Shown in pieces: positions 16,811 through 24,097 of a DNA stretch of 35,564 nucleotides. Positions within the stretch are counted from its first letter, which is position 1. Every line of letters starts with the position of its first letter. The stretch covers positions 1 through 35,564 of the forward strand of contig NZ_CAMLDV010000019.1 in the NCBI RefSeq assembly GCF_946478835.1, in the 5' to 3' direction. The translations under genes were made by a program, and so were the position numbers. The notes beneath the pieces were generated by a model. It had not been told where the DNA came from. It worked only from the letters and a program-made list of their open reading frames with translations, and ran no database searches. Source of the stretch: an uncultured Bdellovibrio sp. Its GTDB lineage: Bacteria > Bdellovibrionota > Bdellovibrionia > Bdellovibrionales > Bdellovibrionaceae.

Positions 16811-17743
16811 ATGTCTGAATCTAAAGGTCATCACCACCACCACCATTCGCACTCTCATGGACATCACCATCATCATTCCCATGCCGTTGTGGGTCGCATG
16901 AAGCTCGCTTTGGCGTTGAATTTTGGTTTTGCATGCATCGAGCTTGTCGGCGGAGTTCTTACGAACAGTGTGGCGATTTTAAGTGATGCTCTTCACGATT
17001 TCGGAGACGCATTGGCAATGGGGCTTGCGATTTTTCTGGAGAAATTTTCTCATAGAAAAAGTGACGGCAGCTTTTCATACGGGTACCGTCGTTTTTCCAC
17101 TTTAGGCGCTGTGATCACAGGCGTGATTTTGGTTGTTGGTTCCATTTTTATTTTAATGGAAGCCGTGCCGCGCTTGATGACGCCACAACAGCCTCATGCT
17201 GATGGGATGATTCTGCTTGCGATCTTAGGTGTCGCAGTGAATGGCTTTGCCGCTTTCCGGGTTTCCAAAGGGGAGTCGTTGAATGAAAAGATGCTCATGT
17301 GGCACATGCTTGAAGATGTGATCGGATGGGCGTTGGTTTTAGTCGGTGCGATTGCGATGAAGTTCTTCCATATTCCGCAGCTTGATGCGGGAATGGCCAT
17401 TGCCTTGGCCTTGTGGATTATGTTCAACGTCTTTAGAAATCTGCGTGAGGCTTTAAAGGTGTTCCTCATGGCCTCTCCGACACAGATTCAGGTCAGTGAA
17501 GTGGAAGAGGCAATCCGTAAGCTTGAAAATGTAGTCGACATTCATCATGGTCATCTGTGGTCTTTAGATGGTGAAAGTCATATCTATACAGCGCACGTTG
17601 TTTTGGGTTCCTCCGCGACTGTCTCAGATATGGAAACAGTGAAAGTCCAGATAAAAAATCTGGTTAAAAATTTTGGGATCGTCGAGGCGACAATCGAAAC
17701 GGAAGTTTCCGGCGCTTCATGCGTGGATCCCGAACACGAATAG
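16811..17743 (+). CDS. Cation diffusion facilitator (zinc-type) exporter
   Basis: 310 residues. CDF proteins exchange cytoplasmic Zn(II) or similar ions for protons at the inner membrane. The N-terminus (7-24) is a His/Ser/Gly run, an irregular metal-binding tail as in ZitB/CzcD-like proteins. Six membrane segments follow. The transport site is H62-D63..D66 (LHDFGDA) in TM2 and H165..D169 (HMLEDVIGW) in TM5, the His-Asp arrangement typical of zinc. A cytoplasmic domain with DIHHGHLWSLDGESHIYTAHV ends the protein. It is a single gene with its own promoter region shared with ctaA. Specificity for Zn over Cd or Co is inferred. Confidence 0.92.
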   Translation: MSESKGHHHHHHSHSHGHHHHHSHAVVGRMKLALALNFGFACIELVGGVLTNSVAILSDALHDFGDALAMGLAIFLEKFSHRKSDGSFSYGYRRFSTLGAVITGVILVVGSIFILMEAVPRLMTPQQPHADGMILLAILGVAVNGFAAFRVSKGESLNEKMLMWHMLEDVIGWALVLVGAIAMKFFHIPQLDAGMAIALALWIMFNVFRNLREALKVFLMASPTQIQVSEVEEAIRKLENVVDIHHGHLWSLDGESHIYTAHVVLGSSATVSDMETVKVQIKNLVKNFGIVEATIETEVSGASCVDPEHE

Positions 17744-17791
17744 TTTTTTTCAAGTAAATTCTCTTTTTCATCTCGGTCTAAGATTTTTAAA

Positions 17792-17823
17792 CGTTTCGTT
17801 TTGAGAGTTATCTCGAAACGAGA
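17792..17823. repeat. Nested inverted repeats ahead of the pilin-like operon
   Basis: CGTTTCG (17792-17798) and CGAAACG (17814-17820) form a 7 bp inverted repeat with a 15-base loop. TCTCG-AAA-CGAGA (17811-17823) is a second, overlapping palindrome, so two mutually exclusive structures are possible. There is no T-run directly after it; the T-run lies before it, next to the CDF stop. It could be an operator, or a weak terminator of the CDF gene. The rest of the 176-base gap holds only the promoter listed next. Confidence 0.5.
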
Positions 17824-17863
17824 CGCCCTTCCATTTCAATTTATTTAGTTGCTCGCATAAGTA

Positions 17864-17890
17864 TAAGTTTTTGCAAGATTTTGCCGATAA
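17864..17890 (+). promoter_or_regulatory. Sigma-28 (FliA)-like promoter
   Basis: TAAGTTTT (17864-17871), 11 bases, then GCCGATAA (17883-17890). The second element is identical to the flagellar sigma-28 -10 consensus, the first matches TAAAGTTT at six of eight positions, and the 11-base spacing is the expected one. Transcription would start near 17897, leaving a leader of about 23 bases with AAGGAA at 17908-17913 ahead of the ATG at 17920. Confidence 0.65.
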
Positions 17891-17919
17891 CAGAGGTAGG
17901 AAAAAGTAAGGAAACATTT

Positions 17920-20907
17920 ATGCTTAAGTCGGTACGTAACTCAGCAGGTAATGTTTTGTTGCAAATCTTGGCCGCCACCGCCGTGATGAGTACTTCTTTT
18001 TACTTCCTCACGAACTACGTGATTGGACAGAAAGAGCAAGTAGGTACAACGGTGAACCTGGTGAACCTGCGATTTGCTCTTAACAGCGCCATGGACTATG
18101 TGATTTTCGGGGTCAGACAGAAATACTGTTTCACACCGGATTATGCGCTCCTGAACGATACACCAGACAAGTGCAACCTTGTGCACTCCGGAAACGTCGA
18201 GCGTGTCTTGATGTCCGTGGAGCAGGAAAACTTTATCAAAGGTTTGATTGCCTCCAATCAAAATGTGGGACCGGTAAATCCCAGCGAAATCCGCCTTTCA
18301 AAAATCAGTCGGTTGATCGACGTTACCGTGGCCACGACGGACCATCCTCTTTTTCCAGTGTTAAACAGTTTACGTTCAGTTAAGGGGCCTGATGGAAATC
18401 CAGTGAAGGTGGGATTCATCTCTGTTGATATTCAACGTGATGACAGTCCTTACCTTCCAAGAGCCGGTCGAGAAGTATATCTACAAATTCATGTGGCTTT
18501 GAAAGAATTTAAAGAGTCAGATCCTATAGCGTTCGGCCGAACGAAGATGGAAATTAATTCCCAAATTGTTGTCTACCCACGTGAAGTAGGTTCTTTTGCG
18601 TTGTTAGTCCCAGGAGATCTGCATTTGGATTTACCTTGGGATTACACTTTCGCGCCGAAAACGGGCAGTGTTTCTCTTCATAAATTTGGATCTCGTTCTG
18701 ATTTGGGATCAAGCCCAGGACTTGTATTTAATAGTCCCGTGTTTGTGAATAAAGATATTTATCTTCCCGAAGATAACGGACCAGCGATTCAGGTAGACGG
18801 GAATACGCAATATAGTGCGGTGACTTTTGCTGAGCGGGTTTATCTCGGTAACGGTTGGGTCAAAAAAGGAAATAATGAAGTTTATTCTCCTCGTTCAATG
18901 GGTGGTTTGGCCGATCGTTATTGGGCCGACGCCAGAACTTTTGGTGGTTTTTTAAAAGGGATCGAAAATGACGGTGGTCTTGATAAAGGCCTTGAGGTTT
19001 TCAAAAACGGTCCAGGTTCAACTAGTACAGGTTCATTAGCTACAAGCATGGAGCTGATGAAGAAATGTATCGACTTTGCACTAAGTAAAGCCAAAGTTGA
19101 TACAATAACTCAGAAGTCTAAATTAGGTGCGAGAAAGACTAACGAGACAATGTCGCAGTATGATTACCGAATCACGCTATCTAACGGGAATGAATTTTCT
19201 CGTCAGTGGAACGCCTTACGTATCAATACGTCTCAGTGGGGTGATGGAAAAGTTCAAATTGATCAATCCGACATTTATTTCGGCGGCGCTGTGATGGAAT
19301 TTCGGATTTATGTTGGGGGACGATACGTCGATTTCCAATTGCCAAGAAATGGTTACGCAAAAGTTATCGTTCCTGTTGGATCGCCTGCTTATGAAAATAC
19401 TTTGGTGAATGCGAAAACGACGGCTGAAGCAAAATACAATACCGCGTTGAAAGATCAAAAATCGCTAGATCAAAAGTTAAGCGACGACCGTAGACTTTTA
19501 AATGAAACGAAAACTCAACTGGCTGAAGAAGAAGCAAAACCAAAAAGGACTGTCGCAAGCACAAGTACAACGGATACTTCCGGCACTCAAACGACACAAA
19601 CAACGCAAACAACTCAGAGTGGAAGTACATCTGGGACCACATCCGGAACTACAACCGGTGGAACAACAACAGCCCAACAACCAGCGGATAACGTGGACTA
19701 TCAAGATCCTCAACTTATTAGTTCTTTAGAAGCGAAGATTAAAGAACTCAACGCCGAGATCTCTGATTTGGTGAATAACAAAATTCCTGCTCAAGACAGT
19801 GTCGTGAACTTGGCCTCAAAAGATGTGGATATGGCAAAAACAAACTACAACGCGTATCTAAATTTAAAAGCCAATCCACCTGTTATTGAGGTCGACACCT
19901 CACGCGTTAAAACTAAATGGGACTATGCGGACGATAAGTTGGATATTGACTTCACAGTAACGAACGCAAAAAGCTTTTTGGATGCAAATGGTAAATTAGT
20001 AGCGCCCGTTGTGGGACTTCAGGCCTATGATGGAACCTTTTATAGAAGTGAACCTCTCTATGGCATACCATCAAATGAAAATTTGAAAGGCTATCTGAAT
20101 TTTAAATTTAATAACTCGCAGTTATATCTTGATGGTCCTGATTATGCGACTAAAGAGGCAAACTCATCGATCATAACTGCAGATGTGGATGATACGGATT
20201 ACACGGCCTTGGCTGCGCAGTGTGAGGCGGCTCGTAATGCCGCAACTTCACAATCGTTCGGTGGTGCAGGCTGGAATACTGATTTTAGTCCGAGTACACG
20301 CATCTCCTGGAATTTTGCCGGAACTCAAAATACCAAAGCAGGGGAGGATCCCGCGTTGAACGAGCTTATTTGGAATAGTACCAATGCAACTCGTGCCAAT
20401 GCGACTTTCCAACTACGATCTATCGTTGGTAAATGCGTGATTCAAGAGTCGGCAGAGTTTGTGACTGGATTTGTGGCTTGTGATGACTTGGAAATTGAGA
20501 AAAGATCAAAACCGTTGCGCATCATTGGAACGTTCATCGTCGGCAAATTGAGAATCCATAGTGACGCGATCAAAGCAGGAATTAACTGGAGTTCGATTTA
20601 CTCTCCTCAAGCCACTGTTGAACTGCGTAATGCGGGAATTCTAAAATCCAAGTCGGGCCGTTCATGTGACGATAAGAACGCGGACCCAATCTGGCATCCA
20701 ATTCCTTCAGCAATTGAAGTTTCGGATCGCATGTCATGCAATGCTATCAGTCTTCGCGGTAAAGCAGATCCATTCCAATGGACAACTGTTGATCCCGACT
20801 GCGGTCTTGTTGCGGGTTCAGGTACAACAAGCTCCTCAAATACGACATGTAAGCGTCGCATGGTTCGATTCTTCGTCGTCGAGCAATCAAGAGAGGGTGG
20901 AATATGA
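17920..20907 (+). CDS. Giant pilin-like protein (995 aa), first of the pseudopilin operon
   Basis: No named family recognised. The N-terminus has a short basic leader, a Gly at 10, then a hydrophobic segment (about 11-34, NVLLQILAATAVMSTSFYFL), the layout of a type IV prepilin or pseudopilin. If cut after G10, residue 5 of the mature form is Gln, not the usual Glu. The large exported part contains beta-like stretches, a helical segment (about 497-543), a Thr/Ser/Gln/Gly linker (544-587), a second helical segment (about 600-653) and a C-terminal domain with several cysteines. The start at 17920 is chosen for AAGGAA just upstream and for the signal-like N-terminus; a TTG at 17881 would lie inside the promoter. 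A minor-pilin tip role, by analogy with GspK/PilX, is inference. Confidence 0.7.
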   Translation: MLKSVRNSAGNVLLQILAATAVMSTSFYFLTNYVIGQKEQVGTTVNLVNLRFALNSAMDYVIFGVRQKYCFTPDYALLNDTPDKCNLVHSGNVERVLMSVEQENFIKGLIASNQNVGPVNPSEIRLSKISRLIDVTVATTDHPLFPVLNSLRSVKGPDGNPVKVGFISVDIQRDDSPYLPRAGREVYLQIHVALKEFKESDPIAFGRTKMEINSQIVVYPREVGSFALLVPGDLHLDLPWDYTFAPKTGSVSLHKFGSRSDLGSSPGLVFNSPVFVNKDIYLPEDNGPAIQVDGNTQYSAVTFAERVYLGNGWVKKGNNEVYSPRSMGGLADRYWADARTFGGFLKGIENDGGLDKGLEVFKNGPGSTSTGSLATSMELMKKCIDFALSKAKVDTITQKSKLGARKTNETMSQYDYRITLSNGNEFSRQWNALRINTSQWGDGKVQIDQSDIYFGGAVMEFRIYVGGRYVDFQLPRNGYAKVIVPVGSPAYENTLVNAKTTAEAKYNTALKDQKSLDQKLSDDRRLLNETKTQLAEEEAKPKRTVASTSTTDTSGTQTTQTTQTTQSGSTSGTTSGTTTGGTTTAQQPADNVDYQDPQLISSLEAKIKELNAEISDLVNNKIPAQDSVVNLASKDVDMAKTNYNAYLNLKANPPVIEVDTSRVKTKWDYADDKLDIDFTVTNAKSFLDANGKLVAPVVGLQAYDGTFYRSEPLYGIPSNENLKGYLNFKFNNSQLYLDGPDYATKEANSSIITADVDDTDYTALAAQCEAARNAATSQSFGGAGWNTDFSPSTRISWNFAGTQNTKAGEDPALNELIWNSTNATRANATFQLRSIVGKCVIQESAEFVTGFVACDDLEIEKRSKPLRIIGTFIVGKLRIHSDAIKAGINWSSIYSPQATVELRNAGILKSKSGRSCDDKNADPIWHPIPSAIEVSDRMSCNAISLRGKADPFQWTTVDPDCGLVAGSGTTSSSNTTCKRRMVRFFVVEQSREGGI
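19549..19680 (+). repeat. Thr/Gln/Ser/Gly low-complexity linker coding repeat
   Basis: Within the 995-residue protein, residues 544-587 are almost only T, S, Q, G and A, with a repeated TTQ unit followed by SGTT/GGTT units. The DNA is rich in ACA/ACT codons and reiterates a nine-base ACN-ACA-CAA-like unit. Such tracts often vary in length between strains. The tract separates two predicted helical segments. Confidence 0.75.
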
Positions 20908-21350
20908 TCTTAAATAATCGAGGTCAAACAATCGTTGAATCTCTTGTAGGACTTGGTTTGATTGCCATTGTCGGTTCTGCTTTTATCGGAGGAATGGTTT
21001 CCCTAAGAAACACATCCCGCAGTACCGTAGTGATGTCTTCTTCCGAAAAACAAATTGCCGATATAGCCGAGAATATAAAATCGGGTGTCGAAAACTACCA
21101 AGTAAATTTTAATTATAAAACCGCAGCGGGGGAAATGTTGGCACCGGACAGTCTGCCCATGGCATGGGATAATGGAAAGGTCGCTCTTCGTGAAGACTGT
21201 CCCGATTGTGCTGGAACGTACGGTTATGTCATTCAGCCGTATGAATCTTATCGTGGCCTTTATAAAGTAACTTTGCGAATGACACATAAAATGTGGGCCG
21301 CAAAAGGCGAGCCGTACAAAGACTATATTTTCGTGGTGAGTGCAAAATGA
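20904..21350 (+). CDS. Prepilin-like minor pilin/pseudopilin
   Basis: 148 residues. The N-terminus reads MILNNRG then QTIVESLVGLGLIAIVG: a short polar leader, Gly, then a hydrophobic helix with Glu at +5, the signature cut and methylated by the PilD/GspO prepilin peptidase. The rest is a small globular domain with a CPDC motif (ALREDCPDCAGTYGY). The start overlaps the stop of the 995-residue gene (ATGA) and is preceded by GGGTGG. Size fits a minor pilin of the GspH/I/J or FimT/PilV kind, but which one cannot be decided. It should be inserted in the inner membrane and assembled into a short pilus-like fibre. Confidence 0.8.
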   Translation: MILNNRGQTIVESLVGLGLIAIVGSAFIGGMVSLRNTSRSTVVMSSSEKQIADIAENIKSGVENYQVNFNYKTAAGEMLAPDSLPMAWDNGKVALREDCPDCAGTYGYVIQPYESYRGLYKVTLRMTHKMWAAKGEPYKDYIFVVSAK

Positions 21351-22348
21351 TGTTAAGAACTAACAAAGGTTTTACCGCCGTAGAAGTAGTTGTGGGGATT
21401 GGCCTGATGGCCGCTCTCACGATGGTTATTGTATCGACTCAGCTGTTTGTTTCCAAGGATCAAGCTCAGTTAAAAGACAAGCTTGAGGATTCCATTGATA
21501 CAAACCTAGCGGAAAGGGTTATTTTTTCTGATCTCAACAATTCCGATCCTTCCTATAACAATGTAAATCTCAAAGACGATAAAGGGCTTTCCTTCTTCGA
21601 TTATTATCCGGATGTTCCCCAAAATGCCCTTAAAGGAAAAATTGAGAGAGATATCGTCTTAACCCCGACAGGAAACCGCACTGATTTTTATATCATGGTT
21701 CAGGATGTTAAATCGGGAGCTCTTCTAAATTATGATCCTCCAGCGGCGTATAATATTGGGCCTGTGCCAGCTGACTTTAATCTGTCTGCAACTTTAGAGT
21801 TTCAAACAGTCAACCATAACAATTTCGTGAAAAATCAACGGAAGGAATTCTGGGTTGATGGCAAAATTTTGATGCTGGATACGCCGGCTCGCATTCGTCC
21901 CATGGACGGTTTAGGTAATGTTGACCTGACTGTGGCTCCTCGCAGCCCTATATTTGTGGGCTCGGTAAAAGGACAAAGAATGGATATGGACATCGCCATT
22001 AAAGGTTTTCTAAATATCAAGCATCCAGAAACGGGAATCGAAATTACAACGGCAGATTCATTCTTAAGAACCATTCCTTCAATGGGTGGTGGTATTCCGC
22101 TAGTACGCCTTAGACCGGTAAGATTTATTCGATACTATTTAGAAAGGTATGAGGACAGTCGTTATACATCGACTCCTGCTCGTTTGTATAAAACTACTTT
22201 CGAAAATGGAACATGGTCTCAGCCTTTCTTGTTAGCTGATAAGGTGAAAGAGTTCATGATCCGCAGAGACTCTGTGATCAAAAAAATGATTTATTTTAAA
22301 GTTAAAAAGATGTCAGACGAAGACAAGGTGAAAACCGCAAGTCTTTAG
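21347..22348 (+). CDS. Prepilin-like pseudopilin, GspJ/PilW-like in size
   Basis: 333 residues from the first of two adjacent ATGs (21347, overlapping the previous stop as ATGA; 21350 is equally possible). It begins MMLRTNKG then FTAVEVVVGIGLMAALTMVIV, a textbook prepilin signal with Phe at +1 and Glu at +5. The exported part is beta-rich and has no recognised domain. Pilins of this length are usually minor components (PilW- or GspJ-like). It shares the operon with two other pilin-like genes and the EF-hand gene downstream, so a common assembly is likely. The exact family is uncertain. Confidence 0.8.
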   Translation: MMLRTNKGFTAVEVVVGIGLMAALTMVIVSTQLFVSKDQAQLKDKLEDSIDTNLAERVIFSDLNNSDPSYNNVNLKDDKGLSFFDYYPDVPQNALKGKIERDIVLTPTGNRTDFYIMVQDVKSGALLNYDPPAAYNIGPVPADFNLSATLEFQTVNHNNFVKNQRKEFWVDGKILMLDTPARIRPMDGLGNVDLTVAPRSPIFVGSVKGQRMDMDIAIKGFLNIKHPETGIEITTADSFLRTIPSMGGGIPLVRLRPVRFIRYYLERYEDSRYTSTPARLYKTTFENGTWSQPFLLADKVKEFMIRRDSVIKKMIYFKVKKMSDEDKVKTASL

Positions 22349-22366
22349 GAATTTTTTGGGGGAAAT

Positions 22367-23608
22367 ATGAAACGTCATGCAAGTTTTGTCACGTTCTTGC
22401 TAGGTATGACAGTCAGCGTGCTGGCAGGGGCTACTGAAAAAGATATGCCGATGGCCGTGAATACAAACACCTCTGGGGATTCTGTTGCGTCAGCACCCGC
22501 TGCAGGCATGGTATCTCGCTCTGGTAAATCGGCGGTTAACGTCCGAATTAACAATTCGTGCTTTGGAACGAACTTGCGGGGCGTGGGAAATCCATTGTCA
22601 CCGAGCGCGATCATCACGGCAAATTTGAATCTTGTTATTGGCGGTAAAGAATATCCTATTATGGTGAAATATCCATCTGGATTAGTTACTGCTGAGGGAA
22701 TGAAGACGAACTCTGTAAAGCCTATGAGCGCAGAAACATTTAGTATTCCGGGTGGGGGAGCCGCAGGTATTTACGGAAATACTGTATTGCTGAAGACTCC
22801 AATTCCTTCGGGAGTATCCATTGATTCTACCGGAAATATTGTTGTTCAAAGTGTTGGTGACGTTTATCTAAAAAGTTACAGTTTTGAGCAGACGGTTGAC
22901 TGTTCAAATCAATCAGCTGTCTACGGTGCTTACGGTTACTCTTCATACACGCCAACACATAGCTGTGGCGAATACATGGGTAAAGACGGTCCCATTTCCG
23001 CCTCTTTCGGTGGCGTGAATGTCTCTTCAGACCGTACAAATGTAGAGATCAACGTGTCCTTCCCGGGACAGACGGGTTTCTGCGGGGGCTATTGGTCTCC
23101 ACTGATGGTTTTCTTCAACAATGAACGACCTACTTTCACAAACTCCAGTACCTTTCCTCTAAATCCAACGGGAAAGACAATGTGGCCGGAAGCCAACTCT
23201 CCAGGGTGGTTCGTGGCAATGGATCGCAATAAAACTGGAATGATCGAAGAAAAAAATGAGCTCTTCGGTGACAATGCCTCCGTTGAGAACGGCTTCGAAG
23301 TGCTTAAGCAATTCGATTCCAATAAAGACGGCGTGATCGACAAAAAAGACAAAGATTTCAATAAACTCGTTCTTTGGAATGATAAAAACGGCGACGGCAT
23401 TTCTCAGAAAGAAGAAATGGTGACACTTTCTAAAAAGATCGTGAAGATTTCGCTCGACTACAAAAAAGGAGTTTTAGAGCCGATCGGCCGTTACGCGGAA
23501 GCGCGTGAACGTGCGAAGTTCTGGTATAAAGAAAACGGTAAGATGAAAACGGGCGACATCATTGACATCTGGCTTGCGCCAGCGGAAACCCGTTTAAGTC
23601 AGAAATAA
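22367..23608 (+). CDS. Secreted EF-hand calcium-binding protein
   Basis: 413 residues. A signal peptide (about 1-22, ending VLAGA) is followed by a Ser/Ala-rich stretch and a beta-rich middle domain with several cysteines. Two good EF-hand loops lie near the C-terminus: D317-SNKDGVIDKK-D328 and D339-KNGDGISQKE-E350. A degenerate loop starts at D286 (DRNKTGMIEEKN). Such DxNxDGxI loops bind Ca2+ and are common in dockerin-like and PilY1-like extracellular proteins. GGGGGAA precedes the ATG, and the gene lies 18 bases after the third pilin-like gene. It is probably exported with, or displayed by, the pilin-like assembly; that link is inferred from the operon. Its stop directly abuts the convergent TlpA-like gene. 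Confidence 0.8.
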   Translation: MKRHASFVTFLLGMTVSVLAGATEKDMPMAVNTNTSGDSVASAPAAGMVSRSGKSAVNVRINNSCFGTNLRGVGNPLSPSAIITANLNLVIGGKEYPIMVKYPSGLVTAEGMKTNSVKPMSAETFSIPGGGAAGIYGNTVLLKTPIPSGVSIDSTGNIVVQSVGDVYLKSYSFEQTVDCSNQSAVYGAYGYSSYTPTHSCGEYMGKDGPISASFGGVNVSSDRTNVEINVSFPGQTGFCGGYWSPLMVFFNNERPTFTNSSTFPLNPTGKTMWPEANSPGWFVAMDRNKTGMIEEKNELFGDNASVENGFEVLKQFDSNKDGVIDKKDKDFNKLVLWNDKNGDGISQKEEMVTLSKKIVKISLDYKKGVLEPIGRYAEARERAKFWYKENGKMKTGDIIDIWLAPAETRLSQK

Positions 23609-24097
23609 TTATTTCAAAAGTTCTTGAATCTTCTTTTCTAAAACCTGTGGTTTGTCCTCGCTAAATCCGCGAAACAGAGCCACAGGTTTTAAATTTTTAT
23701 CAAAGACAAAAAGCGAAGGCAGCGCCTGTACCTTAAAATCTTTAACCATTGATTTAGTCCTATCAAAGTAAATTGTGAAATCTAATGGATGAGACTTTAA
23801 AAACGCGTCACGCTCTTTTAAATCATCGTCTTCATTGATCGCGATAACGACCAAGCCTTTATCTTTATACTTCTTATAAAGGCGATTGTAGTGCGGTAAA
23901 GCCTCTTTGCAGGGCTCACACCAGGAAGCCCAAAAATCAATCAGAACGACTTTTCCTTTAAGCTCGTTCAAATTTGAGATTTTACTTCCTTGGATCAGAT
24001 CCGATGGTAAAGCTTTGAACTCAACGCCAACGGGCGCCTTTTGCGCAAAAACATTCAAGCTCGTAAAAACAACTAACGCCAAAAGCAAAGCACGCAT
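23609..24097 (-). CDS. TlpA/ResA-like periplasmic thioredoxin
   Basis: 162 residues: a signal peptide (1-18, ending NVFA) and one thioredoxin fold with active site WCEPC (C60, C63), preceded by GKVVLIDFWAS and followed by the cis-proline loop ALPSLFVFD. Proteins of this type reduce periplasmic disulfides, often during cytochrome c maturation or copper loading of oxidases; the target here is unknown. The ATG follows the TAG of the UbiB-like gene with no gap, so the two are co-transcribed. ctaA, which also serves oxidase assembly, lies elsewhere in the window. Confidence 0.9.
   Translation of the reverse strand: MRALLLALVVFTSLNVFAQKAPVGVEFKALPSDLIQGSKISNLNELKGKVVLIDFWASWCEPCKEALPHYNRLYKKYKDKGLVVIAINEDDDLKERDAFLKSHPLDFTIYFDRTKSMVKDFKVQALPSLFVFDKNLKPVALFRGFSEDKPQVLEKKIQELLK

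Noticed and set aside
16829..16882. His-rich run that might suggest a cloning tag or assembly artefact
   Set aside because: The run is irregular, mixed with Ser and Gly, and leads into an intact CDF transporter, where such tails are normal.
17881..17919. TTG start for the 995-residue protein
   Set aside because: It would place coding sequence on the FliA-like -10 element and spoil the signal-like N-terminus; the ATG at 17920 has a good ribosome site.
19549..19680. Possible CRISPR or tandem-repeat locus
   Set aside because: The repetition is within a coding frame, gives a Thr/Gln/Gly linker, and has no spacer-repeat layout.
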